9,059 nucleotides of DNA, taken from NCBI GenBank assembly GCA_034437315.1, contig DAOTUC010000035.1, forward strand, positions 1 to 9,059. Reading direction: 5' to 3'. The notes below the pieces were generated by a model. It searched no databases and had not been told where the DNA came from. It saw only the letters and a program-made list of their open reading frames with translations. Position numbers and translations under genes: made by a program. Below are positions 1 to 7,089 of the stretch, in pieces. Within the stretch, counting starts at the first letter, position 1. The number at the start of each line of letters is the position of its first letter. Origin of the DNA: DSAR01 sp034437315. GTDB lineage: Bacteria > Chloroflexota > Anaerolineae > B4-G1.

Positions 1-2448
1 GCCGTGGCCGAATACGCCGCTGCCCTGCCGGGCGTTGTCCGCGCGACTGACACAGGCTACGCTTGCGCCGATAGTGGTCAGAACTTGATCAAGGAAGACA
101 TCAAGAAATACAACTTGAACCGGGTCATCGTGTCCGCTTGCTCAGTGCGGATGCACGAGCCGACCTTCCGGGCGGCGGTCGCCGAGGCCGACCTCAACCC
201 GTTCTTGATGGAGATGGCCAACATCCGCGAGCAGTGTACGTGGGCCCACGGTCACGATGAGGAAGGCGCGTTGCAAAAGGCCAAGGATCTGACCGCCGCC
301 GCGATCGCCAAGGCCCGTTTCCTCACCCCGCTCGATATGATTAAGACATCGGTCACCCATCGGGCGATGGTCATCGGCGGCGGCGTCGCCGGCATCAACG
401 CCGCGCTGGACCTGGGCGATCAGGGCATTGAGACGATACTCGTCGAAAAGGAGCAGACCATCGGGGGCGTGATGGCGCAGTTGAACAAAACGTTCCCCAC
501 GATGGACTGTAGCATATGAATTCTCGCACCTAAAATGGTTGACGCGGCGCGTCACCCCAAGGTGGATGTGAGAACGTACACCGAAGTCGAGCGCGTGGAC
601 GGCTTCGTTGGTAATTTTAAAGTCCTGCTGCGAGAAAAATCCAGGTATGTCCGCGCTGACCGCTGCAATGGTTGCGGCGAGTGCGCGCCGGTCTGTCCCA
701 TCGAAGTACCCAACTACTTCGAGTTGAACCTGGCCCCCCGGCGGGCGATCGACATCCCGATGAGCCAATCGGTGCCTCTGCTCTATGCTATTGACATGGA
801 TCACTGCATCCATTGCTACAAATGCGTCGAGGCCTGCGGCGATCTGAACGCCATCGACTTCGGGATGGAAGACAAAATGGTCTGGGAAGATATCGGGGCC
901 ATCGTTGCAGCCACCGGATATAATCACTTCGATCCCAGCGTCATCCCGGAATACGGTTATGGACGTTTCCCCAACGTCATCACCGCGATGGAGATGGAGC
1001 GCTTGAACAATTCCGCCGGTTGCACGGGTGGGAACATGATCCGTCCCAGCGACGGTCAGAACCCCCGGCGACTGGCGATGATCAACTGTGTCGGTTCCCG
1101 CGACAAGCGTTTCAATCCCTGGTGCTCCAACTTCTGCTGCATGTACGCCATCAAGAACGCCGTCTTGTTGAAGCAGGCCTACCCGGAGATGGACATCACC
1201 ATCTATTACATGGACATCCGCACGCCGTCCAAGGGATACGAGGAGTTCTACGACCGGGCCCGTGAGATGGGCGTCCGTTTCATCCAGGGGCGACCCAGCC
1301 TGATCACCGAGGATCCCGACACCCACAACCTCTACGTACACGCCGAGGATAAGGACCTGGGACGCGCGACGGAACGGGAGTACGATATGGTGATGCTCAA
1401 CCAGGCGGCTGTGCCTCAACCAGACGTGAACGAGGTCAGTTCGCTCCTCAACATCAGCCAGAGTCCGGGCGGCTGGTTTATGGAATACCACCCCAAACTC
1501 CGGCCGATCGACAGCCCGACCGACGGGGTTTTTCTGGCCGGCGCGTGCCAGGGCCAGAAGGACATCCCCGCCAGCGTGGCGCAAGGTTCGGCGGCCGCCT
1601 CTCGTGCTGGACGCATTCTGCATGCCGACGAATGGGAGATCGAACCGATCATCGCCCACGTCTGGGAAGACCGTTGTGTCAGCGCCGACGGCAAGAAATG
1701 CGGTATGTGTGAGCGAGCTTGCCCTTACGGGGCCATCCAGTATGAGCAGGGAAAAGCGGCCCAGGTCATCACGGTCAAATGCCACGGATGCGGCGGCTGC
1801 GTGGCCGAATGCCCGCACAACGCCATCACCCAGATGCACTTCACCGACGCTCAGATCCTGGCCCAGATTCACGCGCTACTGGCCGACAAACCGGAGGAAA
1901 AGATCTTGGCCTTCCGTTGCCACTGGTGTTCCTACGGCGGCGCGGACCTCGCCGGGACCAGCCACTTCGAGTACACGTCCAACGAGCGCGGCCTGCGCGT
2001 GATGTGCTCGGCCCGCATGGATTCCGATTTCATTTACGAGGCCTACCGCTTGGGCGCCGGCGCGGTGCTGTATTCCGGTTGTCACGAGCAGGATTGCCAT
2101 TACATCACCGGTCAGCCGGTCGGCGCGCGGCGCGCGGGCCGGCTCCAGAAAGCCTTCGACCGGATGGGCATGACGCCGGGCCGCTTCCGTATCGCGTGGA
2201 TCAGCGCCGCCGAGGGCGACAAATACGCCCGCGTGCTCAACGAGATGCAGGCGACGCTCGATTCGATTCCCAAAGAGGAACTCCTGGCGGAGATAGAGGA
2301 ACTGCGGCCCCAGATGGAGAAACGGGCCCGCCGGATGCGCGAAGCGCCACTGGTCGACGAGGCGATCGAATACGCCAGACAGATCAGGAAAGCGACCGTC
2401 GCCAACGTCAGCGCGACCAGCAAGCAACCGGTAGGGGAGGAGGCGTAA
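1..2448 (+). CDS. hdrA: HdrA-MvhD fusion, selenocysteine-containing flavin/FeS subunit (5' partial; in-frame TGA at 517-519 read as Sec)
   Basis: Electron-bifurcating FAD/FeS subunit of a cytoplasmic heterodisulfide-reductase-like complex. The frame runs from base 1 to TAA 2448 (815 codons), broken only by TGA at codon 173. About 20 N-terminal residues appear to lie upstream of the window. Domains, by window codon: HdrA N-terminal domain with Cys22, Cys47 (SACSVRMHEP) and Cys79 (NIREQC); FAD Rossmann GGGVAG at 126-131; C170-S-I-Sec173-I-L-A-P-K-M, where the family has Cys; ferredoxin motifs at 222-232 and 269-279; further FAD-domain sequence (INCVGSRD, GACQGQKDIPASVAQG); a second ferredoxin pair at 559-574 and 594-604; an MvhD domain with Cys640, Cys643, Cys669, Cys694 and Cys699; and a charged, probably coiled-coil tail from about 752. 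Family continuity across the TGA and a SECIS-like hairpin argue for Sec rather than a nonsense mutation. If read conventionally it becomes 4-519 plus an ORF starting at ATG 535. The next gene begins 1 nt after the stop. Confidence 0.93.
517..519 (+). other. Probable UGA selenocysteine codon in hdrA
   Basis: The triplet TGA stands between AGC-ATA and ATT-CTC-GCA-CCT-AAA, so the protein reads D-C-S-I-(UGA)-I-L-A-P-K-M. HdrA proteins have Cys at this place, and TGA differs from TGC by one base. The reading frame stays open and clearly HdrA-like for 171 codons before and 642 codons after, with no frame change. From family knowledge, HdrA is a selenoprotein in some methanogens and has Sec forms in some bacteria. 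The alternatives are a sequencing error (TGC read as TGA) or a recent nonsense mutation. Neither would explain the correctly placed hairpin downstream. Confidence 0.85.
527..564 (+). promoter_or_regulatory. Bacterial-type SECIS stem-loop (bSECIS) within hdrA
   Basis: Immediately 3' of the TGA the mRNA can fold as follows: lower helix 527-530 with 561-564 (CACC/GGUG); internal loop 531-536 against 558-560; GG 537-538 with CC 556-557; one mismatch 539/555; a perfect 6-bp upper stem 540-545 with 549-554 (UGACGC/GCGUCA); and apical loop GGC at 546-548. There are 26 nt between the UGA and the apical loop, and G occupies the first loop positions. This fits the published bacterial SECIS consensus of a short upper stem, a loop beginning with G, and a spacing of roughly 16-37 nt. 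It would bind SelB. The fold was worked out by eye, without energy calculation. Confidence 0.75.
2434..2443 (+). promoter_or_regulatory. Ribosome binding site of the HdrC-like gene, inside the hdrA end
   Basis: GGGGAGGAGG lies in the last codons of hdrA and ends 6 nt before ATG 2450. It fixes that start and indicates translational coupling between the two genes, whose stop and start are separated by a single base. Confidence 0.75.
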
Positions 2449-2449
2449 G

Positions 2450-3457
2450 ATGGCCCATAATAAAACATGCAACACTCTGGCCGACCAGGTCCGCGCTATT
2501 CCCGGGGGGGAGCACCTGGAGATGTGCTATTCCTGCGGGACGTGCGTCAGTAAGTGTATGATCCAACAGAAAGTCGAAGCGGCCTACAATCCCCGGCGAT
2601 TGCTCCACATGGTCATATCGGCCAACGGCGCGTCGGGTGATATGGAGCAGGAGATCTTCGAGAGTCCGACGACGTGGTTATGCTCGGCTTGCGACCTGTG
2701 CTACCCGGCTTGCCCGCAGGAGATCCATATCTCGGGCGTTATCAGCGCGATCAAGCAGTTGGCCGTCGAGGCGGGGTACGAATCGCCGCTGGAGACCGTC
2801 ACGGTCGACGAGGATTTGTGCTCCGGCTGCGGCATCTGCGTCATGGCCTGCCCCTACGAAGCGCCTCACCTGGTCGAGAAGGCGTATGAAGGCGCGGACG
2901 GATCGCCTGAAATGGACTATTTCGCCGAGGTGGATGCCAACAAGTGCATGGGCTGCGGCATCTGCGTCGCGGCTTGCCCGATGGGGGCTATCGCCCGGCC
3001 CGGTGTGAGCAATCAGGAGATCGTGGCGCAAATCCCGACGTCCAGGGCCGACGGCGAGCCACACTTGCTCGTCTTTGTGTGCGACTGGTGCTTGCGCTCG
3101 GCCGAGGACGTCTCGCTGCTGGAAAGCTACCCCGAAAATGTGTGCGTCATCCACATCCCGTGCTCGGGCCGTATCGACCCGCAACTGGCGCTCCTGGCGC
3201 TGCGCGGAGGCATCGACGGCGTACTCGTCTGCGGTTGCGAACCGGGCGAGTGCCACTATCAGCGGGGCAACTACGTCAGCGCCTGCAAGATCGGTGTGCT
3301 GGGGCGCATGTTCGACCAGATGGGCGTCGGCAATGGACGGCCCACGTCCGGCCGGGTGCGCTTCGTCCAGATCGGCACCCAGGATCGAGGGCGCATTCGC
3401 AATGAGATGGACAGCATGCTCGAACACCTGACCGCCCTGGAGGAGGTGCAACCATGA
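2450..3457 (+). CDS. HdrC-ferredoxin-MvhD fusion protein (FeS electron-transfer subunit)
   Basis: A 335-aa soluble FeS protein that should pass electrons inside the Hdr/hydrogenase complex. Residues 1-110 resemble HdrC, with two CxxCxxCxxxC motifs: Cys26/29/32/36 and Cys78/81/84/88 followed by Pro, plus the HdrC-like NPRRLLHMV and TTWLCSACDLC segments. Residues 120-180 form a 2[4Fe-4S] ferredoxin (Cys124/127/130/134 and Cys166/169/172/176). Residues about 205-325 are an MvhD/FlpD-type domain with Cys211, Cys214, Cys238, Cys261, Cys263 and Cys268 (VCGCEPGECHYQRGNY). That domain is more diverged than the one in HdrA: CDWCLRSAED replaces CHWCSYGGAD. No signal peptide or membrane segment is visible. 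The stop overlaps the next start (ATGA), so it belongs to the operon. In methanogens HdrC and MvhD are separate proteins, so this is a domain rearrangement. HdrC normally pairs with HdrB, which is absent here. Confidence 0.88.
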   Translation: MAHNKTCNTLADQVRAIPGGEHLEMCYSCGTCVSKCMIQQKVEAAYNPRRLLHMVISANGASGDMEQEIFESPTTWLCSACDLCYPACPQEIHISGVISAIKQLAVEAGYESPLETVTVDEDLCSGCGICVMACPYEAPHLVEKAYEGADGSPEMDYFAEVDANKCMGCGICVAACPMGAIARPGVSNQEIVAQIPTSRADGEPHLLVFVCDWCLRSAEDVSLLESYPENVCVIHIPCSGRIDPQLALLALRGGIDGVLVCGCEPGECHYQRGNYVSACKIGVLGRMFDQMGVGNGRPTSGRVRFVQIGTQDRGRIRNEMDSMLEHLTALEEVQP

Positions 3458-4455
3458 CGAATAACGCCAAACCCAAGTTGGCTTTCTACTGGGCCGCCAG
3501 TTGCGGCGGGTGTGAGATCACCATCACCGAACTCGGTATGCGGCTGGTGGACGTGGGCGAGCTGGTGGACATCGTCTTCTGGCCCTGTCTGATGGATTTC
3601 AAATATAGCGACGTGGAGGCGCTGGAGGATGGCGAGATCGACGCCTGTTTCTTCAACGGGGCCATCCGTTCCAGTGAGAACGAGCACATCGCCCATCTCC
3701 TGCGGCGGAAGTCGAAGTTGATGATCGCCTTTGGCTCCTGCGCCTACGAGGGTTGCATCCCTGGATTGGCCAACCTCTACGACCGGGAGTCGATCCTGGC
3801 GCGCATTTACGACACCGCTCCCAGCCTGGACGAATCGCGGGGCGTGCGCCCGGCCCTTTCGAGCCCGACGCCGGAGGGGGAGATTGAGCTCCCGTCTTTT
3901 TACGATAGCGTCAAGACGCTGGCTCAGGCGCTAGAAGCGAACGGCTCGTCCGTCGACTATTTTATGCCAGGCTGCCCGCCGGTGGTCGACCAGGTCTGGA
4001 ACGTGTTCCAGGCCCTGTTGAACGGTCAACTGCCAGAAAAGGGCGCGGTAATCGGCGCCGATGAAAAGACGAATTGTGACGTCTGCCCGCGGCAGAAAGG
4101 CCTCAGCGACGTCAAGATCAAGGCGTTCAAGCGCCCCCACGAGGTAGAACTGGATCCCGACCTCTGTTTCCTGGCCCAGGGCGTCATTTGCGCCGGGCCG
4201 GCGACCCGGGCCGGTTGCGGGCTACCCTGTATCCAGGGCAACATGCCTTGCCGGGGGTGCTACGGCCCGCCCGACGGCGTGCAGGATCAGGGCGCCAAAC
4301 TGCTCAGCGCCATCGCCGCGTTGATAGACACCGAGGGAGCGGAAGATCCCGCCGTCATTGAGCGGGTGATGGACACCATCGTCGATCCGGTAGGCACGTG
4401 TTATCGTTTCAGCCTGCCCGACTCGATCTTAAACGAGCTGAAATACAACGAGTAG
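3454..4455 (+). CDS. mvhG: F420-non-reducing-type [NiFe] hydrogenase small subunit (MvhG-like)
   Basis: A 333-aa small subunit that carries FeS clusters from the NiFe site toward the MvhD/HdrA modules. The proximal-cluster signature is C17-G-G-C20-EITITELG near the N-terminus, followed by FGSC96-AYEGC101-IPG and PGC174-PP, the standard small-subunit ligands. The C-terminal half is Cys-rich (Cys208, 211, 238, 246, 255, 259, 266, 269), as in group 3 small subunits with extra [4Fe-4S] clusters. There is no twin-arginine leader, so the enzyme is cytoplasmic, unlike group 1 uptake hydrogenases. The TPEGEIELPSFYDSVKTL stretch is also typical of Mvh/Vhu small subunits. The start is well supported: GGAGGAGGT lies about 6 nt upstream and the ATG overlaps the previous stop by four bases. 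The large subunit follows after 16 nt. Confidence 0.92.
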   Translation: MTNNAKPKLAFYWAASCGGCEITITELGMRLVDVGELVDIVFWPCLMDFKYSDVEALEDGEIDACFFNGAIRSSENEHIAHLLRRKSKLMIAFGSCAYEGCIPGLANLYDRESILARIYDTAPSLDESRGVRPALSSPTPEGEIELPSFYDSVKTLAQALEANGSSVDYFMPGCPPVVDQVWNVFQALLNGQLPEKGAVIGADEKTNCDVCPRQKGLSDVKIKAFKRPHEVELDPDLCFLAQGVICAGPATRAGCGLPCIQGNMPCRGCYGPPDGVQDQGAKLLSAIAALIDTEGAEDPAVIERVMDTIVDPVGTCYRFSLPDSILNELKYNE

Positions 4456-4457
4456 GT

Positions 4458-4463
4458 GAGAGG
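4458..4463 (+). promoter_or_regulatory. Ribosome binding site of the hydrogenase large-subunit gene
   Basis: GAGAGG in the 16-nt gap between the small- and large-subunit genes ends 8 nt before ATG 4472. It supports that start. Confidence 0.6.
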
Positions 4464-4471
4464 ATAACGAT

Positions 4472-5953
4472 ATGAAGAAAATTAGCATCGACCCCATCAC
4501 CCGCCTGGAGGGACACGGTCGCATCGATCTGTTCTTGAACGAGGATGGTGCACTGGAAAATGCCTACATGGTCATCCCGGAGCTTCGGGGGTTCGAGAAG
4601 TTCTGCGAGGGCCGCCCGGTCGAGGAGATGCCGCGTATCACGCAACGCATTTGCGGCGTCTGTCCCATCGCTCATCACGTGGCGGCGGCCAAGGCGGGCG
4701 ACGCTGTATACCACGTGGATCCGCCGCCAGCGGCCAAGAAGCTGCGTGAGTTGATGTACTCGGCCTTTTTCATCGCCGATCACGCGACCCACTTTTACGC
4801 CCTGGGCGCGCCGGATTTCGTCGTCGGCCCAGACGCGCCCAAGGCGGAACGGAACATCCTGGGCGTCGTCAAAAAGGTGGGCAAGGAAGTGGGCGCCCAG
4901 GTGATGAAACTGTTGCAGGAAAATCACGAGGCGGCCGGCATTATCGGCGGGCGCTACATCCACTCGGTCAGTTGTCTCGTTGGCGGCGTCAGCAAGCCTA
5001 TCACCGAGGAGGAGCGAGACCGCCTGGTCGAGATCGCCAATAACTCGATTGAGACGGCCAAGTTCTCCCTGGCGCTGTTCAACGACGTCGTGCTGGGGAA
5101 CCAGGCCTATCTCGACCTGATCTTGAGCGACGCCTTCACGCACCAGACCTATTACATGGGCCTGGTCGACGAGAATAACTACATCAATTTTTACGATGGC
5201 AAAGTGCGCGTCGTCGATCCGAGCGGTGAGGAGCTGGTCAAATACGGCCCTGATGAATATCTGGACGTCGTCGCCGAACACATCGAACCGTGGTCGTACC
5301 TCAAGTTCCCCTACCTCAAACAGGTGGGATGGAAGGGGCTGGTGGATGGCGTCGAGAGCGGCGTCTACCGGGCGACTCCGCTTAGCCGGCTCAACGCCGC
5401 CGACGGTATGGCGACGCCCCTGGCCCAGGCGGAATACGAGCGATTCTACGAGACGTTGGGCGGCAATGCGGATGCTGCGCATCCGGTCGTCCACGCGACG
5501 TTGGCCACCCACTGGGCGCGTCTCGTCGAGATGCTCTACGCCGCCGAGCGTTCGCTGGAACTGGCCGAAGATCCGGAGATCACCAGTACCGACGTGCGCA
5601 CGATTCCCACGGAGATCCCGACCGAGGGGGTAGCCATCGTCGAAGCGCCGCGCGGCACGTTGACCCACCATTACGTCACCGATGAGAACGGCATTCTGCA
5701 AGCGGTCAACTTGATCGTGGGGACGACGAACAACTACGCCGCGATCAATCTGTCGATCAAGAAAGCGGCGCAGGGACTGATCAAGGCCGGCCAACCGGTG
5801 AGCGAGGGCATCCTCAATACCATCGAAATGGCCTTCCGGGCCTACGATCCCTGTTTTGGATGCGCGACGCACGCTCTACCGGGGCGGACGCCGATGATCG
5901 TCAGCATCTACAACCACGAGCGCGAACTGGTACAGGAAATCCGCCGGGACTAG
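4472..5953 (+). CDS. mvhA: [NiFe] hydrogenase large (catalytic) subunit, MvhA-like, group 3c type
   Basis: A 493-aa catalytic subunit that splits or forms H2 at a NiFe(CN)2CO site. The N-terminus ISIDPITRLEGHGRID is the conserved large-subunit opening. The L1 signature RIC61-GVC64-PIAHH and the L2 signature DPC461-FGC464-ATH467 supply the four Ni-ligand cysteines, all encoded by TGT or TGC. Hence the hydrogenase itself is not a selenoprotein, although the neighbouring HdrA is. A 26-residue tail follows His467. In this family such a tail is removed by a maturation protease after metal insertion, and no such protease gene lies in the window. The length and the gene order (HdrA-HdrC/MvhD-small-large) fit the Mvh group rather than F420-reducing Frh, which would have FrhB. 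It is very likely cytoplasmic and complexed with the upstream products. The following gene starts 30 nt downstream. Confidence 0.93.
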   Translation: MKKISIDPITRLEGHGRIDLFLNEDGALENAYMVIPELRGFEKFCEGRPVEEMPRITQRICGVCPIAHHVAAAKAGDAVYHVDPPPAAKKLRELMYSAFFIADHATHFYALGAPDFVVGPDAPKAERNILGVVKKVGKEVGAQVMKLLQENHEAAGIIGGRYIHSVSCLVGGVSKPITEEERDRLVEIANNSIETAKFSLALFNDVVLGNQAYLDLILSDAFTHQTYYMGLVDENNYINFYDGKVRVVDPSGEELVKYGPDEYLDVVAEHIEPWSYLKFPYLKQVGWKGLVDGVESGVYRATPLSRLNAADGMATPLAQAEYERFYETLGGNADAAHPVVHATLATHWARLVEMLYAAERSLELAEDPEITSTDVRTIPTEIPTEGVAIVEAPRGTLTHHYVTDENGILQAVNLIVGTTNNYAAINLSIKKAAQGLIKAGQPVSEGILNTIEMAFRAYDPCFGCATHALPGRTPMIVSIYNHERELVQEIRRD

Positions 5954-5973
5954 GTGGAGGCAAACAGACATCC

Positions 5974-5980
5974 GGAGGGG
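5974..5980 (+). promoter_or_regulatory. Ribosome binding site deciding the polyferredoxin start
   Basis: GGAGGGG lies directly before two tandem ATGs at 5981 and 5984. The GGAGG core gives a 5-nt spacing to the second ATG and only 2 nt to the first. An upstream GTG (5954) in the same frame directly follows the mvhA stop and has no good ribosome site. A later in-frame ATG (6002) has a nearby GAGGA and is a possible alternative. Confidence 0.55.
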
Positions 5981-5983
5981 ATG

Positions 5984-6967
5984 ATGAGCACACGAGGAAA
6001 CATGCAAAAACGAGTCGACGAACATCAATTGGTGCTTGAGCGTGCGATGGTGACGCGCCACTACCTGATGACCTGGGACCTGGAGCGCTGCGTGGGCTGT
6101 CAGATCGGCGCGTTGGTCTGCCCAAAGGAGGCTGTCAGCCACACGGGGGGGCGAATTGAGGATGGGCGCGTGGCCGAGAAATTACTGGTCGACGTAGACC
6201 CGGAAAAATGTGTCATGTGCGGGATGTGCGAGGTGATGTGCCCCACCAGCGCTATCACGCTGACGATCAACGGGGAGCGAGAAAATCCGGTGTTGGTCAA
6301 TGAGGCCTTCCCGCGTCTCATCCAATCGACGGAATTTAACAAAGAGGTGTTCGATTGGAGTAAGAAAACGTTCGTCATCGACAATTGCCCGACCGAGGTC
6401 ATCAGTTACGATGAAGAGGAGGAAACCCTGGTGGTGGACGACGAATACTGCGTTCGCTGCCGTCAATGCGAGATCGCCAGCGACGGCGCGTTCCACGTGG
6501 TCCAGCCGTGGGAGGGCAAGGTGGAATTACGCCGCGAGAAATGCGTCGAAGGTTGCTTCGCCTGCGCCGACGTCTGCCCGACCCGCGCCCTGCGCATTAA
6601 CAACAAGGGTGAACTCAAACTGGCTGATTACTATTGCATCAAGTGCGGCGCGTGTATGCAGATCTGCCCGGTCCAGGCCGAGGTCGAGGAATACGAAGAT
6701 ACTTTCGAATCGCACGGCGTGACCAAGACACTCGCGCGCGAGCGAATCACCAACCGGGAGGAACTCCCCATCTGGGTCGAGCGGTGGCGCATCAAGCACG
6801 AGCCGGTCAAGAGCGGGGCGTGGATCGAGGCGTTGCGTAAAATGGCGGACGAGCAAGTCGGCGCGATTGAGATCGACAGTAAGCGGGCCCTCAAGCGCCG
6901 CGACCTGCTGGAAGCGCTGCTGGGCTACAAGGCAGCTATCGGACCGGAAGGACCGGAAGAGGTGTAA
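5984..6967 (+). CDS. Polyferredoxin-like protein with five FeS cluster sites (hydrogenase-associated)
   Basis: A 327-aa protein (from ATG 5984; an upstream GTG at 5954 would add 10 residues), probably the ferredoxin-type electron carrier or docking subunit of the complex, in the position of the mvhB polyferredoxin of methanogens. Cys groups, numbered from ATG 5984: 36/39/46 (CVGCQIGALVCP, Gly42 where a third Cys is expected); 76/79/82/86; Cys135 (DNCPTEVI) with 156/159/162; 187/191/194/198, with one extra residue after the first Cys (CVEGCFACADVCP); and 218/221/224/228. In the usual crossed ferredoxin pattern this gives four complete [4Fe-4S] sites and one site (36/39 + 86) with only three cysteines. 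The last 90 residues are charged, lack Cys and resemble nothing I recognise. The acidic stretch DEEEETLVVDDE at 143-154 is notable. It is the last gene before the operon terminator. Confidence 0.85.
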   Translation: MSTRGNMQKRVDEHQLVLERAMVTRHYLMTWDLERCVGCQIGALVCPKEAVSHTGGRIEDGRVAEKLLVDVDPEKCVMCGMCEVMCPTSAITLTINGERENPVLVNEAFPRLIQSTEFNKEVFDWSKKTFVIDNCPTEVISYDEEEETLVVDDEYCVRCRQCEIASDGAFHVVQPWEGKVELRREKCVEGCFACADVCPTRALRINNKGELKLADYYCIKCGACMQICPVQAEVEEYEDTFESHGVTKTLARERITNREELPIWVERWRIKHEPVKSGAWIEALRKMADEQVGAIEIDSKRALKRRDLLEALLGYKAAIGPEGPEEV

Positions 6968-6998
6968 AAGCCCCGAACCCATTTTGGGATGGATTCTT

Positions 6999-7029
6999 AA
7001 AAGCCCTGCCTGAACGGCGGGGCTTTTTT
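6999..7029 (+). terminator. Rho-independent terminator of the hdr/hydrogenase operon
   Basis: The stem is AAAAGCCC-T-GCC (6999-7010) with GGC-G-GGGCTTTT (7016-7027). It has 12 paired positions including one T-G wobble, a 5-nt loop TGAAC, and ends in a run of six T (7024-7029). It starts 31 nt after the polyferredoxin stop and clearly closes the plus-strand operon. Confidence 0.93.
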
Positions 7030-7057
7030 ATTACAGCAAACTCAGAGCCTACAAAGC

Positions 7058-7082
7058 AAAAAACCCCACCGTTCAGATGGGG
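7058..7082 (-). terminator. Rho-independent terminator of the recombinase operon (minus strand)
   Basis: Read on the minus strand: CCCCA, a 9-nt loop, TGGGG, then six T. The stem (7064-7068 with 7078-7082) is only 5 bp but all G-C except one pair, and the T run is directly adjacent. It lies 48 nt downstream of the recombinase stop. Its core CTGAACGG-T-GGGG-TTTTTT nearly repeats that of the facing plus-strand terminator. Confidence 0.7.
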
Positions 7083-7089
7083 CAAGCGA

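Noticed and set aside
517..519. Pyrrolysine or general stop-codon reassignment
   Set aside because: Pyrrolysine uses TAG, not TGA. Reassignment of TGA to Trp or Gly is not supported: the family has Cys here, the other long genes show no further internal TGA, and a SECIS-like hairpin is present.
517..534. Gene boundary between a short HdrA N-terminal protein and a second ORF starting at ATG 535
   Set aside because: The two parts are in the same frame, separated only by TGA plus five sense codons that match the HdrA family. ATG 535 is an internal conserved Met with no ribosome site (preceded by CACCTAA), and it begins in the middle of the FAD domain.
142..1872. Long minus-strand open frame (576 codons) opposite hdrA
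   Set aside because: It is antisense to strongly conserved HdrA sequence, has a low-complexity His/Asp/Val/Arg-rich composition and no recognisable domain. It is a typical GC-rich shadow frame.
4409..5872. Long minus-strand open frame (487 codons) opposite the hydrogenase large subunit
   Set aside because: The plus strand has all L1 and L2 hydrogenase signatures. The antisense read has no motif and biased composition.
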